A stretch of DNA of 64,000 nucleotides from Limnephilus marmoratus (Eukaryota; Arthropoda; Insecta; Trichoptera; Limnephilidae). Position 1 is the first letter of the stretch; each line of letters opens with the position of its first letter. Where the stretch lies: NCBI GenBank assembly GCA_917880885.1, contig OU862927.1:22847450-22911449 (forward strand), in the 5' to 3' direction. Under the pieces are notes generated by a model. The model saw only the letters and a program-made list of their open reading frames with translations. It did not search any database and had not been told where the DNA came from. Shown here piece after piece: positions 1 to 11,305 of the stretch. The translations under genes and the position numbers were made by a program.

Positions 1-567
1 TGCACCTATTTCATTTTTCACTTTGTGCCTGTACCTATTTCCTTTTTTAAAAATACATTGTCTAGTTTATAAACTGAACGTCTATGGATGGCGTTCAAAC
101 CAGGCAATTTCAACGATTTTTGGAGGGTCCAACTCCTATAAGAAGTAATTTATCAATAAAATCAAATCAGTGGTCGATATCTACATATATTGGGGAATAT
201 GTTTGTATGGACAAAACGCCGCCCGATTTCCTCTTAACGATGGATTATCCATCGGACGGATCGCCCTCCAATGCACAGAATCAAGTATTGTGGGGCTCCA
301 GCAGAGAGATGGCTTCCAAATTCAATTGTAGGGGGTATTTGAGATTGAATAGGGTTAGCAGCTGGTCACTATTGCTAGCCCTACACAAGACGAACAGTTT
401 CTTGGAAACCAGATTTACTCGGGTTCTAAAACATAGGGTTTAATCTTTAGAAACACACAATACACAAATTCACTTATGGGGGACCTAGGTCCCCCGTGAA
501 TTTATGTTTCTTAAAAATAGAAATAAGCACCATTTTGGGATTTATTTATTTAAAATTAATAAAAGAC
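1..567. other. No recognised gene; AT-rich sequence with a short palindrome
   Basis: A 119-codon open frame at 84-443 has no motif I recognise and composition like the surrounding non-coding DNA, so I do not call it a gene. A perfect 18-nt palindrome lies at 478-495 (GGGGGACCT then its complement), flanked by a further inverted pair ATTCAC / GTGAAT. Confidence 0.5.
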
Positions 568-571
568 ATAT

Positions 572-961
572 AATGGTATCATAGCCTGGGGAGGAGCAAA
601 CGCTGCCGCAATTAATTCGATCTCTAAAGCCCAGAAACTAATTATAAAGATTATTCTAAAACTACCGATCACAAGCAGTTCGGAAGAAATCTTTAGGAGA
701 ATCTGTGTTTTGGACATTAGGCAACTTTATGCGAAAAATGTACTAATTTATCTATTCAAACATATTATAACTGTTTTTGATAAAATCCTAACTGTTCGTG
801 ATACGAGAACCAAAGAGCAAAATCTCTTACTTATCTCTTTCGCCAAAACAGCGTTTGGTCAAAAAAACTTCAGGTACTTTGCAAAAAAACTTTATAATAC
901 ACTTCCACTGACCATTAGACAGCACACTAATTACGTGAAATACAAATCAGATATCTCATAA
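572..961 (+). pseudogene. LINE reverse transcriptase, C-terminal fragment
   Basis: One open frame runs from 572 to the stop at 959-961, about 129 codons with no Met at its start. It has the look of the region after the polymerase domain in Jockey/CR1-type ORF2 proteins: a YGxxxW-like start (NGIIAWGG), then KAQKLIIKIILKLP, then LDIRQLYAKNVLIYL and finally YFAKKLYNTLPLTIR. The catalytic FADD motif is absent because the copy is truncated at its 5' side. Function lost; it marks an old retrotransposition. The family is inferred from motif order only. Confidence 0.75.
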
Positions 962-1684
962 GTCTTGGATCACTAGCAAAGACAGACCATACATTAACAA
1001 TATTTTTAGAACCTCTTAATTCATGCTTTCCAATGGTACGATGCTGATTGTCCTTGTACTTTTACTTAAAATGAAAATAATATTGTGTTGTTATCCTAAT
1101 TTTTGTTTTAAGAGCGTTTAACCAGCCAGCGGACGAAAATCCACATTTCGTCGAAAGTTGTTCTTACGATCGTGCAGGGCGGTTACAATGAGAAAGATTA
1201 ATTATTCTCCGTACCAGCTTTTTAAAATTATAACTCAATATCGAATTTATTTCAATCCAAATTAGGTTTAATTTATACCTTCATCCAAAAATGCTGAAAG
1301 GCGTGATGAAAAAACTATTAAAATAATGTACTTTTTTGATTATAAGTATTTTTCATTTTTCAATAATGTCTAAATTTAATAAGAATGTTAAAAAAAAATC
1401 TGAAATATATTAGTTTGTAAGTGCGCAAATAAATACACAAATGAACCAATTTTCGTCAAGAAACACATGTACGTACATATTTTTTAATGATTTTATTGAA
1501 ACTAAAATTTAAAATTCTAAAACATGCGTTTGCTAGATAATGTATTGATTTATTTTACTGCATGATTATATTATTTGAAATGGGTGTGGTATAAAACAAA
1601 ATCTTTTTTGAAAATTTAATAAATCTCCCAACGACCTATGGAATAACCTTATTATACTAAAAATTAAAAAAAAAATCTCAAAAT
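962..1684. other. No recognised feature; AT-rich
   Basis: No convincing coding frame or repeat family was seen. The first ~150 bp may be the 3' untranslated part of the preceding LINE fragment. Confidence 0.4.
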
Positions 1685-2115
1685 TTTTTTTTTTTTTTTA
1701 CAGTGAATACCGCACAAGAATCTCAACTGCTCCCGTCTGGAGCCAGTGAGACTATGGCATCCCCAATTGGGGTATGTTGTGAGGCTGAAGGTAGTGGGGA
1801 GGGGAAGGAGGTGGGGAAGAGGAAGGTTGGGAAGTACCTGGCTATTCAGATCTGGTCACCAAACACGGCTAAAGCCATTTTTAAGCAACGTTTCAATTCT
1901 GAATGGTGGTCTTACACCAGGGCGATACTGATAGTATCTTCCACTCTGGAACATGCCGCAAATATACTATATATTATTTTAAATTAATTAATTGTGAAAT
2001 AACACAAATTAATCAAATAAAATTTATTTGCGCATGCCGGGTTCGAACCCGCGACCTCCGGACTGTGAGTCAAGAGTCTTACCCACTCGGCTACGGAGTT
2101 ATTACACTATTACAT
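1685..2115 (-). mobile_element. SINE-A, nearly full-length copy
   Basis: Read on the minus strand, it begins with a tRNA-like head (2107-2035) with A-box-like GTAGCCGAGTGGG and B-box-like GGTTCGAACCC. A body follows that also occurs near 11.3, 22, 44.4, 54.1 and 55.7 kb, including TTCCAGAGTGGAAGATACT and CCCCAATTGGGGATGCCATAG. It ends in an A-run (T-run 1687-1699 on plus). The B box here matches the consensus better than in the other copies. Such elements are transcribed by RNA polymerase III and mobilised by a LINE; no coding capacity is expected. Confidence 0.8.
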
Positions 2116-3450
2116 GCGAATGCTAGATAAAAAAACAATCTTTCGAAATCCATTTATATTTTTTTGTGGAAAAGAGTCAATACGTCTAAAATCTTTTTTG
2201 AAAAGGACGTATTTCCGGTTTTCTCTGGTAATGCCCTCTTAAACTACTTATGCTATAATGCGCCTGCTCTCAACACAAGAATTCCTAGTGAGACAGGCAC
2301 AGCACAATCACCTATGTAACTTAATAAATAAAGATTATAGTAATTTTAATAAATACATCCAAAAAAACATATTTATTACATTTTTCACACAAACATGTGA
2401 CATTTATAGGAATTTCAAACGGAGTCATCTCATTTTTCGATCGAGCATGACCTCCTAGGCCTGGCAAATGCACAATAATGTTATGCGCTCGAACTCGTGA
2501 CCACAATAGCGGTGTTTTCTCCATTTATACTTTTTTGCCATAAAATGCATTAGAGATACTGTCACTAAGATTTGCATTATCCAGGCTATCATATTCCGAA
2601 TCACCAATGCATAAAAATGCTATAAATAAAAAAATCTTACGTAACTACACTCGTGGGGGACCTAGGTCCCAGTTCCTAGGTCCTGGGTTCCAGGCCAGCC
2701 CATAAGATATTCGTAGTATTGACCTCTCGGGTGATACTATGAATACAAAGAGCCACAAGTGCGTGAGGCTTAAAATAAAAAGTATATTTGCGATAACCTG
2801 CTTGGTGGGCGGGACTCTCCTCCCCCGCGAGTGGTTTTTAGGGTTAAAATATTGTTAGTAAGATAGTTAACCGTATTCGTGTCAAACTATTACATAATTT
2901 TCCATAAAAGGGGTTTTCCTGAACGAATTCTCTTCAATCATGCCTGCTTCATTTTTCCCATCCAGTTTTCTCCGATAGGTCAAAATATAGTTAGGTGGTC
3001 GAATCAGAAACCATATTATTTTTTTTCCAATTTTCCAAAACAGTGAACCGAAAACGAGACGCGTCATTTTTCGTTCAATGTTTGTGTTTAAAGCCCGGCG
3101 AGAGAAAATAATGTGTTGTCATATAAAATTAACATTGATGATTTCATTTGTGTTTTCATTACAACAAACTCTTATCGTTGGTTTCCTGTATTTGTGGATT
3201 TATTTTCTTTTTCGCTTTATGGTGAACCCTTTTTGTGATTACGCTTTTGTATTTTGCGCGTACGCGGTGCAAAAAAATAGCCTTTGTCCATTAATAAAAA
3301 TGGAAATGGGAAAAAAGATGATTATGGAACGTAAAGGTAAATACGGCTTTGCGTACCTGCTATTTTTCAGAACAATAATGATTGTTTGCAAATTAAAGAT
3401 AAATATTTTTGTAAAAGTTTCGGCGTCCAGTTTTGGGGAAATAATAAATT
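2116..3450. other. No recognised gene; isolated short ORFs only
   Basis: Open frames at 2258-2458 and 3078-3452 have no recognisable motif; the second is hydrophobic by virtue of T-rich codons. At 2651-2669 the palindromic string found at 478-495 recurs in shortened form. A small hairpin (ATTCGTAGTAT / ATACTATGAAT) lies at 2708-2741. Confidence 0.4.
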
Positions 3451-3778
3451 GATCAATGAAATAATTTAGAACACTTTGTTTTTACCACGATAATCTTTAT
3501 TTAAAAGTCAACATGTTTCGATAACGACGTTCTCTTCATCAGGACATTATATGTACTAAAAACTAAATTATCAAGTATAAAAGGACAGGCGTGGGTAGAA
3601 ATGGAAGTAGGGGGGGAGGAGAGAGGTGGAAAGGGGAGGTGCTTAGAAGATCAACAGGGGGGAGGGGAAGGGGGGGGGAAGGTGAAAAGGGGGATGCTTA
3701 GATGAACAAAGACAAAAAATTACAATGGAAATATGTTTAAGATGGGGTTATTCACAAAATTAATTTGATTATTAATAA
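3450..3778 (-). mobile_element. Penelope-like terminal fragment carrying a hammerhead motif
   Basis: This stretch contains a hammerhead-type core on the minus strand (3507-3545) and a G-rich segment at 3600-3690. Hammerhead motifs are known from terminal repeats of Penelope-like retroelements. No GIY-YIG or reverse transcriptase coding remains, so assignment rests on the ribozyme motif. Confidence 0.4.
3507..3545 (-). ncRNA. Hammerhead ribozyme motif, short stem III
   Basis: On the minus strand the order is GTC, CTGATGA, a stem-loop, GAA, then palindromic ACATGT, T, GAC. This meets the conserved core CUGANGA ... GAAA with A15.1-U16.1 pairing inside ACATGT, H17 = U, and stem I formed by GTC:GAC. 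The stem III segment is self-complementary and too short to fold alone, as in hammerheads that cleave as dimers. Cleavage itself is inferred, not seen. Confidence 0.65.
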
Positions 3779-4499
3779 TACGTTCAGCGCCAAGAAATTC
3801 AAAATGTACGGAAGGAATTAGAAAACCGGAAAAAGAAGGGAGAAAACAATTTATCTATAAAATATATTAACAACTCACCTAAAATTGTCAATGTTCAACC
3901 AAAAAACTCCAGCCATATAAACGCCTCATCTACTACCAGAACGTCAGGGGCCTCAGAACAAAATTAAAGGAGTTCAGAGTAAATGCTCCATCTTTCTCAT
4001 ACGATGTCATCATACTCACTGAAACCTGGCTAACATCATCGATCTTCTCAGCGGAGCTTGGACTACATAGTCACCATGTCCACCGAGCTGACCGGAATCA
4101 GAATACTAGCTCCAGTACAAGAGGAGGTGGAGTCCTGATAGCGGTCCGCAAACACATTAATTCGAAAATACTTATGTGGAACAATTGTTCGTATTGTTAA
4201 GTGGTGATTTTAAGAAAACTATTATTGGTACTGTTTATATCCCTCCTTATTCTATCATATCAATCTATAAAAAACACTGTGAAGATGTTGAGTTAGTAAT
4301 AACAAAATAACCAAATCATAAAATAATTATTTGCGGTGATTACAACCTACCTAATTGCAATTTCAACCATTTAGACAGTAACTTTAATTCAATACCAGCA
4401 ACCGCCTACGAACGAGAAATTCTAGATACGTCTTTACTTTTTAATTTAATCCAATTCAACCATGTACGTAATATTAATAATCGTGTTCTTGATCTAGTT

Positions 4500-4760
4500 T
4501 TGTCAAATGAGAGCAATGTGATTATAAATAAATCATTGGAGTCTATTCTTCCGATAGACAACTATCATCCCCCACTAGCAATAATTATCCCTTGTACTAA
4601 AGAAGGCAATCAAAAAATTTCAACTCCTACGTTTAACTTTAAAAATGCGAATTATCAGGACATAAATAATCGTCTCCAAAAGGAAGATTGGTCATTTCTT
4701 AAAGAAGGCGATATTAATAAAAATATTGATAAATGCTGGATAAAATTATTTCAGATCTAA
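4500..4760 (+). pseudogene. LINE ORF2, endonuclease C-terminal part
   Basis: This 86-codon frame directly follows endonuclease-like sequence: ICGDYNLPNCNF at about 4330 and the domain-end pattern RVLDLVLSN upstream of 4510. It overlaps the following reverse transcriptase frame in a different phase, so at least one frameshift lies near 4735-4760. It would be the junction between the AP-type endonuclease and the reverse transcriptase of one polyprotein. Confidence 0.6.
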
Positions 4761-5887
4761 TCCCACTTATTCATTTCAAAGAATCGAAATATCTGAGATG
4801 GTTCAATAAAGAACTTGTTCAATTAACTGCCCTTAAAAAAGTTTTACATAAGAAATATAAAGAAGACAGGTCTTTATCAAATTATATTGAATTTAAAAAC
4901 ATTAGAAAAGATTGCAAAATCTTATCAAAAACTTGCTACAATTCTTTTATTAATAATGTTGAAACTTCAATAAATCATGGTGTAAAGTATTTCTGGAACT
5001 ATGCAAAATCAATGAAAAATAACAACTTTGGTATAACCGCCAACTTGGAATATGCAGGTAAAAAGGCCAAAGACACTCAAAGTATCGCTGACATTTTTGC
5101 TGATTTTTTTAAAAGTGTTTATGAATGTGATACACCGGTTTCTGCTAGTACAGTATCAAATTTTACCACTGATCATAATCTTAATTTATCTTGTATCCAC
5201 ATAAAATATAATGATACACTGACTGAACTTAAATTACTAGATCAAAGTATAAGCGGTGGATCATATAAAATACCTCCTGTTTTTTTGAATAATTGTGCTA
5301 CCAATCTAGCGTATCCCTTATTTTTGCTTTTTAATCAGTCATTACGAACAGGATGTTTTCCTATTAAATGGAAATTCAGCTACCTTACACCTATTTTTAA
5401 AAAAGGTGATAAACACGAGGTGATTAACTATAGACCGGTATGTCTTTTATCAACAATTCCTAAAGTTTTTGAAAAAATTCTTCTTAAAAAAATTATTTTC
5501 CGATTAAACCACGTCATTTCTCCTGAACAACATGGTTTCTCTACTGGAAAATCTACCCTTACTAACTTATTAACGTATCAAAACTATATATCTGATTCCA
5601 TGTCTAGTAAATGTCAAGTTGACTCTATTTATACCGATTTGAGTAAGGCGTTCGATAAAGTTAATCATGAGTTATTGCTGAATAAACTGCAAAAACTCGG
5701 TATAGGTGGTTCACTATATAAGTGGTTTAACAGTTATTTGATCAACAGATTACTGGCTGTTAAAATTGATGGTACATTTTCGTACAAATTCACTGCTACG
5801 AGTGGTGTTCCTCAGGGGTCACATTTAGGTCCAATCCTGTTTTTATTATTTGTTAATGATGTGTTATATATTTTCAATGATGTTTAA
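4733..5887 (+). pseudogene. LINE ORF2, reverse transcriptase fingers/palm
   Basis: This 384-codon frame contains the conserved RT blocks in order: WKFSYLTPIFKKGD and NYRPVCLLSTIPKVFEKI (motif 2 area, ~residues 215-250), EQHGFSTGKSTLTNLL (~265-280), YTDLSKAFDKVNHELL (first catalytic Asp, ~301), SGVPQGSHLGPILF (~359-372). It ends at an in-frame TAA (5885-5887) immediately before the second catalytic block. The next frame is in the same phase, so a single nonsense codon separates them. Not functional as it stands. It belongs to the LINE at 3779-7062. Confidence 0.85.
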
Positions 5888-5893
5888 GTATTA

Positions 5894-6697
5894 ATGTTTG
5901 CAGACGACCTGAAATTATTTAAAGCAATCAGAAACATTAATGATTGCCATATATTGTCAAATAACTTGTTGAGATTTATTATATGGTGTCATGATAACCG
6001 CTTGCAACTTAACATAAGCAAATGTCAAATTTTGAGGTTTTATCGAATAAAGAATCCAATACTTTTCGATTATTCCATTAACAATATGTCGTTAGTATCT
6101 GTCTCAGAAATCAATGACTTAGGTATTTGGTTTGACACGAAACTCAACTTTATCAAGCATATGAAAATAATAACCAATAAAGCTTTGAAAATGTTGGGAT
6201 TTATTTTAAGGGTATCTAGTGATTTCAACAATGTCAATACTGTAAAAACATTATATATGTCACTCGTAATGAGTCATTTAGAATACAATTCCACGGTTTG
6301 GTCCCCAAATTATGAGGTTCATTCGCATGCGATTGAAAGAATCCAAAATAAATTTTTAAGATATGTGAATTTTAAAATGGGCATTCCTAGTGAATGCCTA
6401 AATTACGATTACCTACTTTGTTCATTAAATTTAATAAAATTATCTGATCGTAGAATCATTTCCGATTTAACCTGTTTGTATAAAATCATAAAATCAATGT
6501 TTGATACCCCTGATTTATTATATGTAATTTCTTTTCATACTCCAGGCAGGTCAGTCACATGGCAGTACCTACCATATTATTGTAGCAATTCTAAGTCAAC
6601 AAGTCAATATTATACTCCTATGCGACGGATTCAACAGCTTGGAAACAAATACTCCGATGTTGTTGATATATTTAATTATATAAGCATACCTTATTGA
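5894..6697 (+). pseudogene. LINE ORF2, RT catalytic FADD block to C-terminus
   Basis: The frame opens with MFADDLKLF, the YxDD-equivalent box of LINE reverse transcriptases, and has the usual downstream features: HDNRLQLNISKCQILRF, INDLGIWFDTKLNF, LVMSHLEYNSTVWSP, ERIQNKFLRY. It ends at 6695-6697, a plausible natural ORF2 terminus because a fragment at 12.2 kb aligns to the same end (LLKLSDRRIISDL, then DVVDIFN / DVADLFN). Confidence 0.85.
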
Positions 6698-6941
6698 AAT
6701 TTTTTTCATCAAATAGGGGAATATTTTGATAAAGCTATTAAAATTGACTAACACATTGACAGTATTTTGTTGGCTGAAAGAAAAAAAAACTATTTCAGAT
6801 TTTTTGTTTTTTGTATTTTGTACCTACATCCTGTGTGGCTCAAATTCAATACCTAATATTTTTACTTTGTATTTATTTTTGTGCAAATGTTTTAAACAGT
6901 AGTTTCCTGCACTATTTACTAGCATAATTTCGTTAATATTG

Positions 6942-6942
<1 letters not shown>

Positions 6943-7017
<75 letters not shown>
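6943..7017. repeat. (TA)n microsatellite
   Basis: About 37 uninterrupted TA units lie in the 3' untranslated region of the LINE, just before its terminal hairpin and A-rich tail. Confidence 0.95.
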
Positions 7018-7024
<7 letters not shown>

Positions 7025-7304
7025 AAAGCCTAAATAGGCGTAAATGAATAAATAAATAAATTGTTAAATTTTCCCCTGACAGTTGTCCCCCTGGCATACT
7101 TATAATACGTTATATACAATAATCACTCGGTTTATGGAAAATACGGTATAGATAGGTACCTACTTACATAAAATATAACTTTGTGTCAACAAAAAGGCAG
7201 AGCATAACAAAAGCATGAAACATAAATTCTGGTAGAAAGCAGTCACTTTGCGGTTTGACATATTTAATGAAATAAAAAGATTACTTCGATTTTAACCTCG
7301 ATAT

Positions 7305-8168
7305 ATTCATCATTTTTTTAACCTTTTGGAGGGTCTTTTTGAGGAAGGGAAGGAATAAACATTGGTTTTGAAGAGACCCATGTTGTAGGAAGGAGGAAAT
7401 ACAGAGGCCGGCAAATCATTCTACAGCCGAGCTGTTGAACACGGGAACGAGTCGAAGAAACGACCCGTTCTCATGTGACAAATGTCAACCGTGTACAAAT
7501 GTTGGGCACGCGTTTGGCGTGTTTCCCGACTGTTTGGTTTTGAAACAATGACAATATGCATAGTTCTTACCTGAATGTCATTTTTTCCTTCCTATAATTC
7601 CTAACCAATGTCACCATGGTGAAACAAAACAAGAAAAAATAACAACCAAGACTGTACAGTGAGATGGCCTGAAATTTTGCAACCAACTAGTTGTGTTTTT
7701 GGTGTTTCGCCCTTCGTATTTTGGTAAGTGCCTTTGGTTTCCCTTGTTCTTACATTTCAATTATTTACCACACAGTCCATCATCCAACTTCAGAAACATT
7801 TTCGTTTTTGTTTGCCTTTACAGTCCATTTTCGCCAGTTGCATTTGAGGCTGTAATTTCGAAACAGTCTCGGATGCAACACCGACTATGCACCGGTGCCG
7901 AAGGGATCAATGATGCTAGTTTCTCGGAGTATCTTTCATTGTAATACCGGTAGAACAAGGATAGCATTCCCACCCGACGCGTCGGGTCGTCGCGACGCCT
8001 GTGCTCTACAGAATGCAATCCGTCTGTTAAGATGGGAGAATCCATTAAACGGTCCGCCCGTTTCTGCACAAATTCGAGGGTATTTTTCAGATATTTTGGA
8101 ACTCCAGACCAGAGGTGGCTGCCAAATTCAACCGTGGGGCGCACTTGTGATTTGTACAGGGTTATCAA
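7305..8168 (-). pseudogene. LINE C-terminal fragment (Jockey/CR1-like)
   Basis: On the minus strand 8168-7818 reads LYKSQVRPTVEFGSHLWSG and EFVQKRADRLM, the post-RT region of LINE ORF2. The distal end resumes near 7490-7310 with TGRFFDSFPCSTARLWND-like text and PASVFPPS, the typical LINE C-terminus. About 380 bp between (7490-7870) does not fit and is probably an insertion. A second, more deleted copy lies at 23541-23890 on the plus strand. Confidence 0.75.
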
Positions 8169-9235
8169 TTGTGTACTATTAAAGTATTGTCATGATAATA
8201 TTTATTTTGATTAAATAAATATTGTCTTGAATTAGTTAATCTTAAACTTACCTGGCCGCTCACATTTTATTATGATCGCCGTAACTTTAGTTCTTAACCG
8301 CTAGCGACTAGCGCCATCTATTTCCGGCGGCACTTTTTGAATTCTCGCCGTCTGGGGAGCCGACGTTGATTCGACTAGTCACCGAATTATATAAGTCTCT
8401 TGTTAAATATGTGATATTATCACCTTTACGGGTTTTACCCATTTAAAGAAGAATCATGGATTATGTTATAACCGCGAGCCGTGTTGTTTCCGTGAGTGTA
8501 ACGGGATTTTAAAAGTTTAAATGGTGGAGTCGCCATATTGTCGATGTGCCCACCTTCACGCTCGAACTTGATTGTGGATAATCGGTGAAATCCTTTGTTT
8601 GGCGTTCATGATATTAACGTGGCCAAGGCTTTGAGAAGGGTTATCCTCGCGGAACTCGAAATTTGAGGCGGATGGAGGCCTGGCGCATATCTACAAGGCT
8701 TTGAGAAGGGTTATCCTCGCAGAACTCGATATTTGAGGCGGGTGGAGGCCTGGCGCTGATCTATGAAGGGCGTGGTAAACGGAGTCTATCGAGATTTCAC
8801 CGGTACGCACAACCGGGACTTTGAGCCTGATGCTGGTTCCTGTTCCCTGAGGAGGAGTCCCCATCCTCTGGGGCCTTTCCTGGTTCCTATTCCCTGGAGA
8901 TCCCGCGTGCTCCTGGTCGCCTATTAACAGTGGTTCGCGTCAACGTTAGAGTCAGGATAATTTAGATAAATTACGGTCCACAGGTATGCTCTCTTGCTTA
9001 TGTGTTATTTTATTATTTCTTTAGGAAATGTGGAATTCTTGACCCCTTTGAGGGCACCCATGTATAAACCATACCTTTAAAATATAGGTGATATTGTACT
9101 GCTAAATAATTTCTTTTATTTATATGAAAATGCCCGAAGATAAAGACAGTATTTTCCTTCCCACGAACTTGATGGAAATTCTGATGCTCTACCAAGTAAT
9201 ACACGTTACAGTATCTTCGGGCCCCGTGTACGGTA
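8169..9235 (+). repeat. Repeat-like region, possible LTR remnant, with 70-bp tandem duplication
   Basis: A TATATAAG-like box is at 8390-8397. TGGTGGAGTCGCC at 8523-8535 could be a primer-binding site following an LTR end, but no matching second LTR or Gag/Pol coding was found, so the LTR idea is weak. Two 70-bp units at 8625-8694 and 8695-8764 (starting AAGGCTTTGAGAAGGG) differ at only a few positions. Confidence 0.3.
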
Positions 9236-9889
9236 CGCCCAGTTTTTTACTCTGGCTTTACTCTAGCTTCGATGGAGCCCCCATATATTAATGCTAAGTT
9301 AAAATAAACTAAGAACAATAATGGTAGTAAAGCTGCCATAAGAAAAATTGATGAAAAATCTATATTTGAAAAAACATTTATTTATATTAAAAAACACCTA
9401 GGTACATCATTTTTACTTCAAAACAAGATAATCAAAAAGTGTCGATATTTTGTTATTAGGCGGGCGGGTTTTTCGCGCTAACTGTCACTCGGCTGTCAGT
9501 GTCAGACGCACGTGTAGCGTGACATGTCATTAGTGTCAGAAGACGCGGGGGTCCGCGTCACCCCGGGCAATGCCATCGGCACCGGCTCCCACTGCGACAG
9601 GCCGAGCAGGCGAGCCTAACAAGTGTTCTGAAATTTTATTACGGTTCGTAAATTTTTGGCTTGCACGGTGGTGTACTTTATCGAAAAATTTTCTGAAATT
9701 GGTTTTGAGGAAATCTAAATTCTTTGTATCGTACACAAATTAAATAGCGTTTATATTTTAATTGTAAAATATGTAAATGAATAAATATATTATTATTTCT
9801 CCAGTAATATGAAATTCACTTTCTGCATTATTTTTAATTAAATGGCAACAAATCACTTTGGGTATTACTCATATAATTAAATCACTTAT
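9236..9889. other. No recognised feature
   Basis: Mixed-composition sequence. A short minus-strand open frame at 9536-9736 has no motif I recognise. Confidence 0.4.
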
Positions 9890-10140
9890 TTAATAAAAAT
9901 TATTAACATGTTTCAAAACCAATGGTTTTTCATCGGGATAAATGAATATCAATAATAGACGAACAAGTGTATGTAGACAAAAAAGACAAAATAATTTAGA
10001 CAAAAGACTTTATGAAGAGTGATGATTAAATAAAAACGTTCATAAATTAATACAAAATAATCAAAGAGTATCCTAGAGGTTAAAATAAAGGTAGATATTA
10101 TTATGAAAATAAATTTAAGATGTAGCTGTTTAAAAAAATG
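9890..10140 (-). mobile_element. Degenerate Penelope-like terminal fragment
   Basis: On the minus strand 9947-9907 reads CCGATGA, a perfect inverted pair (AAAACCA/TGGTTTT), GAA and palindromic ACATGT. This is the hammerhead layout of the 3507-3545 motif but with a changed core base (CTGATGA to CCGATGA) and no stem I complement. The flanks share the AAAATTATTAACATG style of that locus. Probably a decayed relative. Confidence 0.35.
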
Positions 10141-10146
10141 TTTTTT

Positions 10147-10500
10147 TCTACATATTATAAATTAAAGTCCTCCGCCGCTTCTGTCTGTCTGTTCGCCATG
10201 AACTTAAAACCTACTGAAAGGATTTTCATGCGGTTTTCATCAATGGATAGAGTGATTCATGAGAAAGGTTTAAATATATAATTTATCATGATTTTGTGTA
10301 AATTGGTTGAAATATATAATATATAAAAGGAGAATGTCTGTATGTGGTGAACGATCGGACTGGCAAGCGGGCAGTGTGGATTTGATTTGTTTGCAAAGCT
10401 ACAATTTTATGCCGAGATTGAAGAAATTTTGCACATGTGACTTCAAAGCATGAGAAAGGTCACGGTCTACATTTAATTTCGAAAACTCTGAGTAAAGCCC
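10147..10500 (+). mobile_element. Helitron-like element, 5' part (same family as 16283-16658)
   Basis: It begins TCTACATATTATAAATTAAA and shares GTCCTCCGCC, CTGTCTGTCTGTTCGC and TTTTCATGCGGTTTTCA with the copy at 16.3 kb. It also shares GGCAAGCGGGC-GTGTGGAT further on. The canonical CTAGT end is missing, so the copy is truncated or diverged on its 3' side. Confidence 0.65.
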
Positions 10501-10580
10501 GGTCATTGCCGGTAACTTATTGTTCATTACTTTTTCTAATTTCTACTTTTTTACTTTACTATTTTACTACTATTTTCTAA

Positions 10581-10700
10581 CATTTTTCAATATTTCATAA
10601 CATTTTCCAATATTTCATAACATTTTCCAATATTTCATAACATTTTCCAATATTTCATAACATTTTCCAATATTTCATAACATTGTCCAATATTTCATAA
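10581..10700. repeat. 20-bp minisatellite, six units
   Basis: Six consecutive copies of CATTTTCCAATATTTCATAA, with only two single-base variants seen (the first unit TTTTTC, the last unit TTGTCC). Confidence 0.95.
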
Positions 10701-10720
10701 AATTTCTTCATTTTCCAATA

Positions 10721-11143
10721 ATTTACTTCAGGGCCTATGTCATCTTATGGGATGCCGTGTGGAGTGTAATTTAAGGAGGGGAAGGATAGGAAGTTCTGGG
10801 AAGGAAAAAGGCATGAGGGATGGGTAGAAATCTGGGAGTCAGCATGTTCGGGAGTGACGGACGTATGAATTTATCCCTCCAACTGCGGTGCAAGGCTATG
10901 AGTCGAGAGAGTCCAGCTACAAAGATCAAAAGGCCTCCCTCAAGCAGTCTCTCTCGATCCGGCCCGTCACGCAGCAGGTGGGCTGACGCATCCGCTGCCA
11001 AGACCTGGACAAACCTCACCCCATGAATCCGGGCACTCCTGCTTAGTCATCAAACACAGCAACGGTGACCTATGACAGAGGTGTTGGTTATCCAATAAAT
11101 AGTTCACGGGGCGGCGGTACCCATACCCGCCTTCCAAATAATA
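10721..11143 (-). mobile_element. SINE-B, long copy lacking its A-rich 3' end
   Basis: On the minus strand it starts GGAAGGCGGGTATGGGTACC, then CCAATAAATAGTTC's complement, then the shared body (GGTTGTCCAGGTCTTGG-like, CTCCAACTTCCTATCC-like). It ends in the GGGATG...GACATAGGCCCTG segment without the inner hairpin and poly(A). Other copies: 13.76, 17.1, 38.2/39.0, 45.9, 48.8, 52.65, 54.56, 63.0 kb. Open frames at 10771-11019 and 10820-11026 lie within the repeat and are not genes. Confidence 0.8.
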
Positions 11144-11305
11144 ATTATTATCAAATAACTTTGTGGCACTATTTTAAAGAACTGAAAATAAACTACTTCG
11201 TTTAATTATTTTATTATTTCAAGTTTTTTTTTTTTAAATATTTCATAACATTTCCGTTATTTGTTTTTGGGGTGTAATGCCGTGTTGCGCTACCTCCTTC
11301 TTTAG

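Larger units (their letters stand above)
3779..7062 (+). mobile_element. LINE (Jockey/CR1-like), 5'-truncated, degenerate
   Basis: The copy starts inside the end of ORF1 (3780-3966; VRKELENRKKKGENNLSIKY reads in one frame). It continues with an endonuclease region (about 3920-4730, frames broken; LTETWL and GGGVLIAVR visible), reverse transcriptase (4733-5887 and 5894-6697) and a 3' untranslated region. The end has a (TA)n run at 6943-7017, a GCCTAAATAGGC hairpin and TAAATGAATAAATAAATAAA. A 3'-complete, 5'-truncated structure is typical of target-primed reverse transcription. A related fragment is on the minus strand at 12217-12690. Confidence 0.85.

Noticed and set aside
84..443. 119-codon open frame
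   Set aside because: No domain, signal or neighbour supports it, and the base composition equals the surroundings.
2035..2107. Possible genuine tRNA gene
   Set aside because: The tRNA-like segment continues into the SINE-A body and tail, so it is a SINE head.
3078..3452. Hydrophobic 124-codon frame resembling a membrane protein
   Set aside because: Hydrophobicity follows from T-rich codons; no conserved motif and no supporting context.
8260..8540. Solo LTR with a primer-binding site
   Set aside because: No second LTR, no target duplication and no Gag/Pol remnant; kept only as a low-confidence note.
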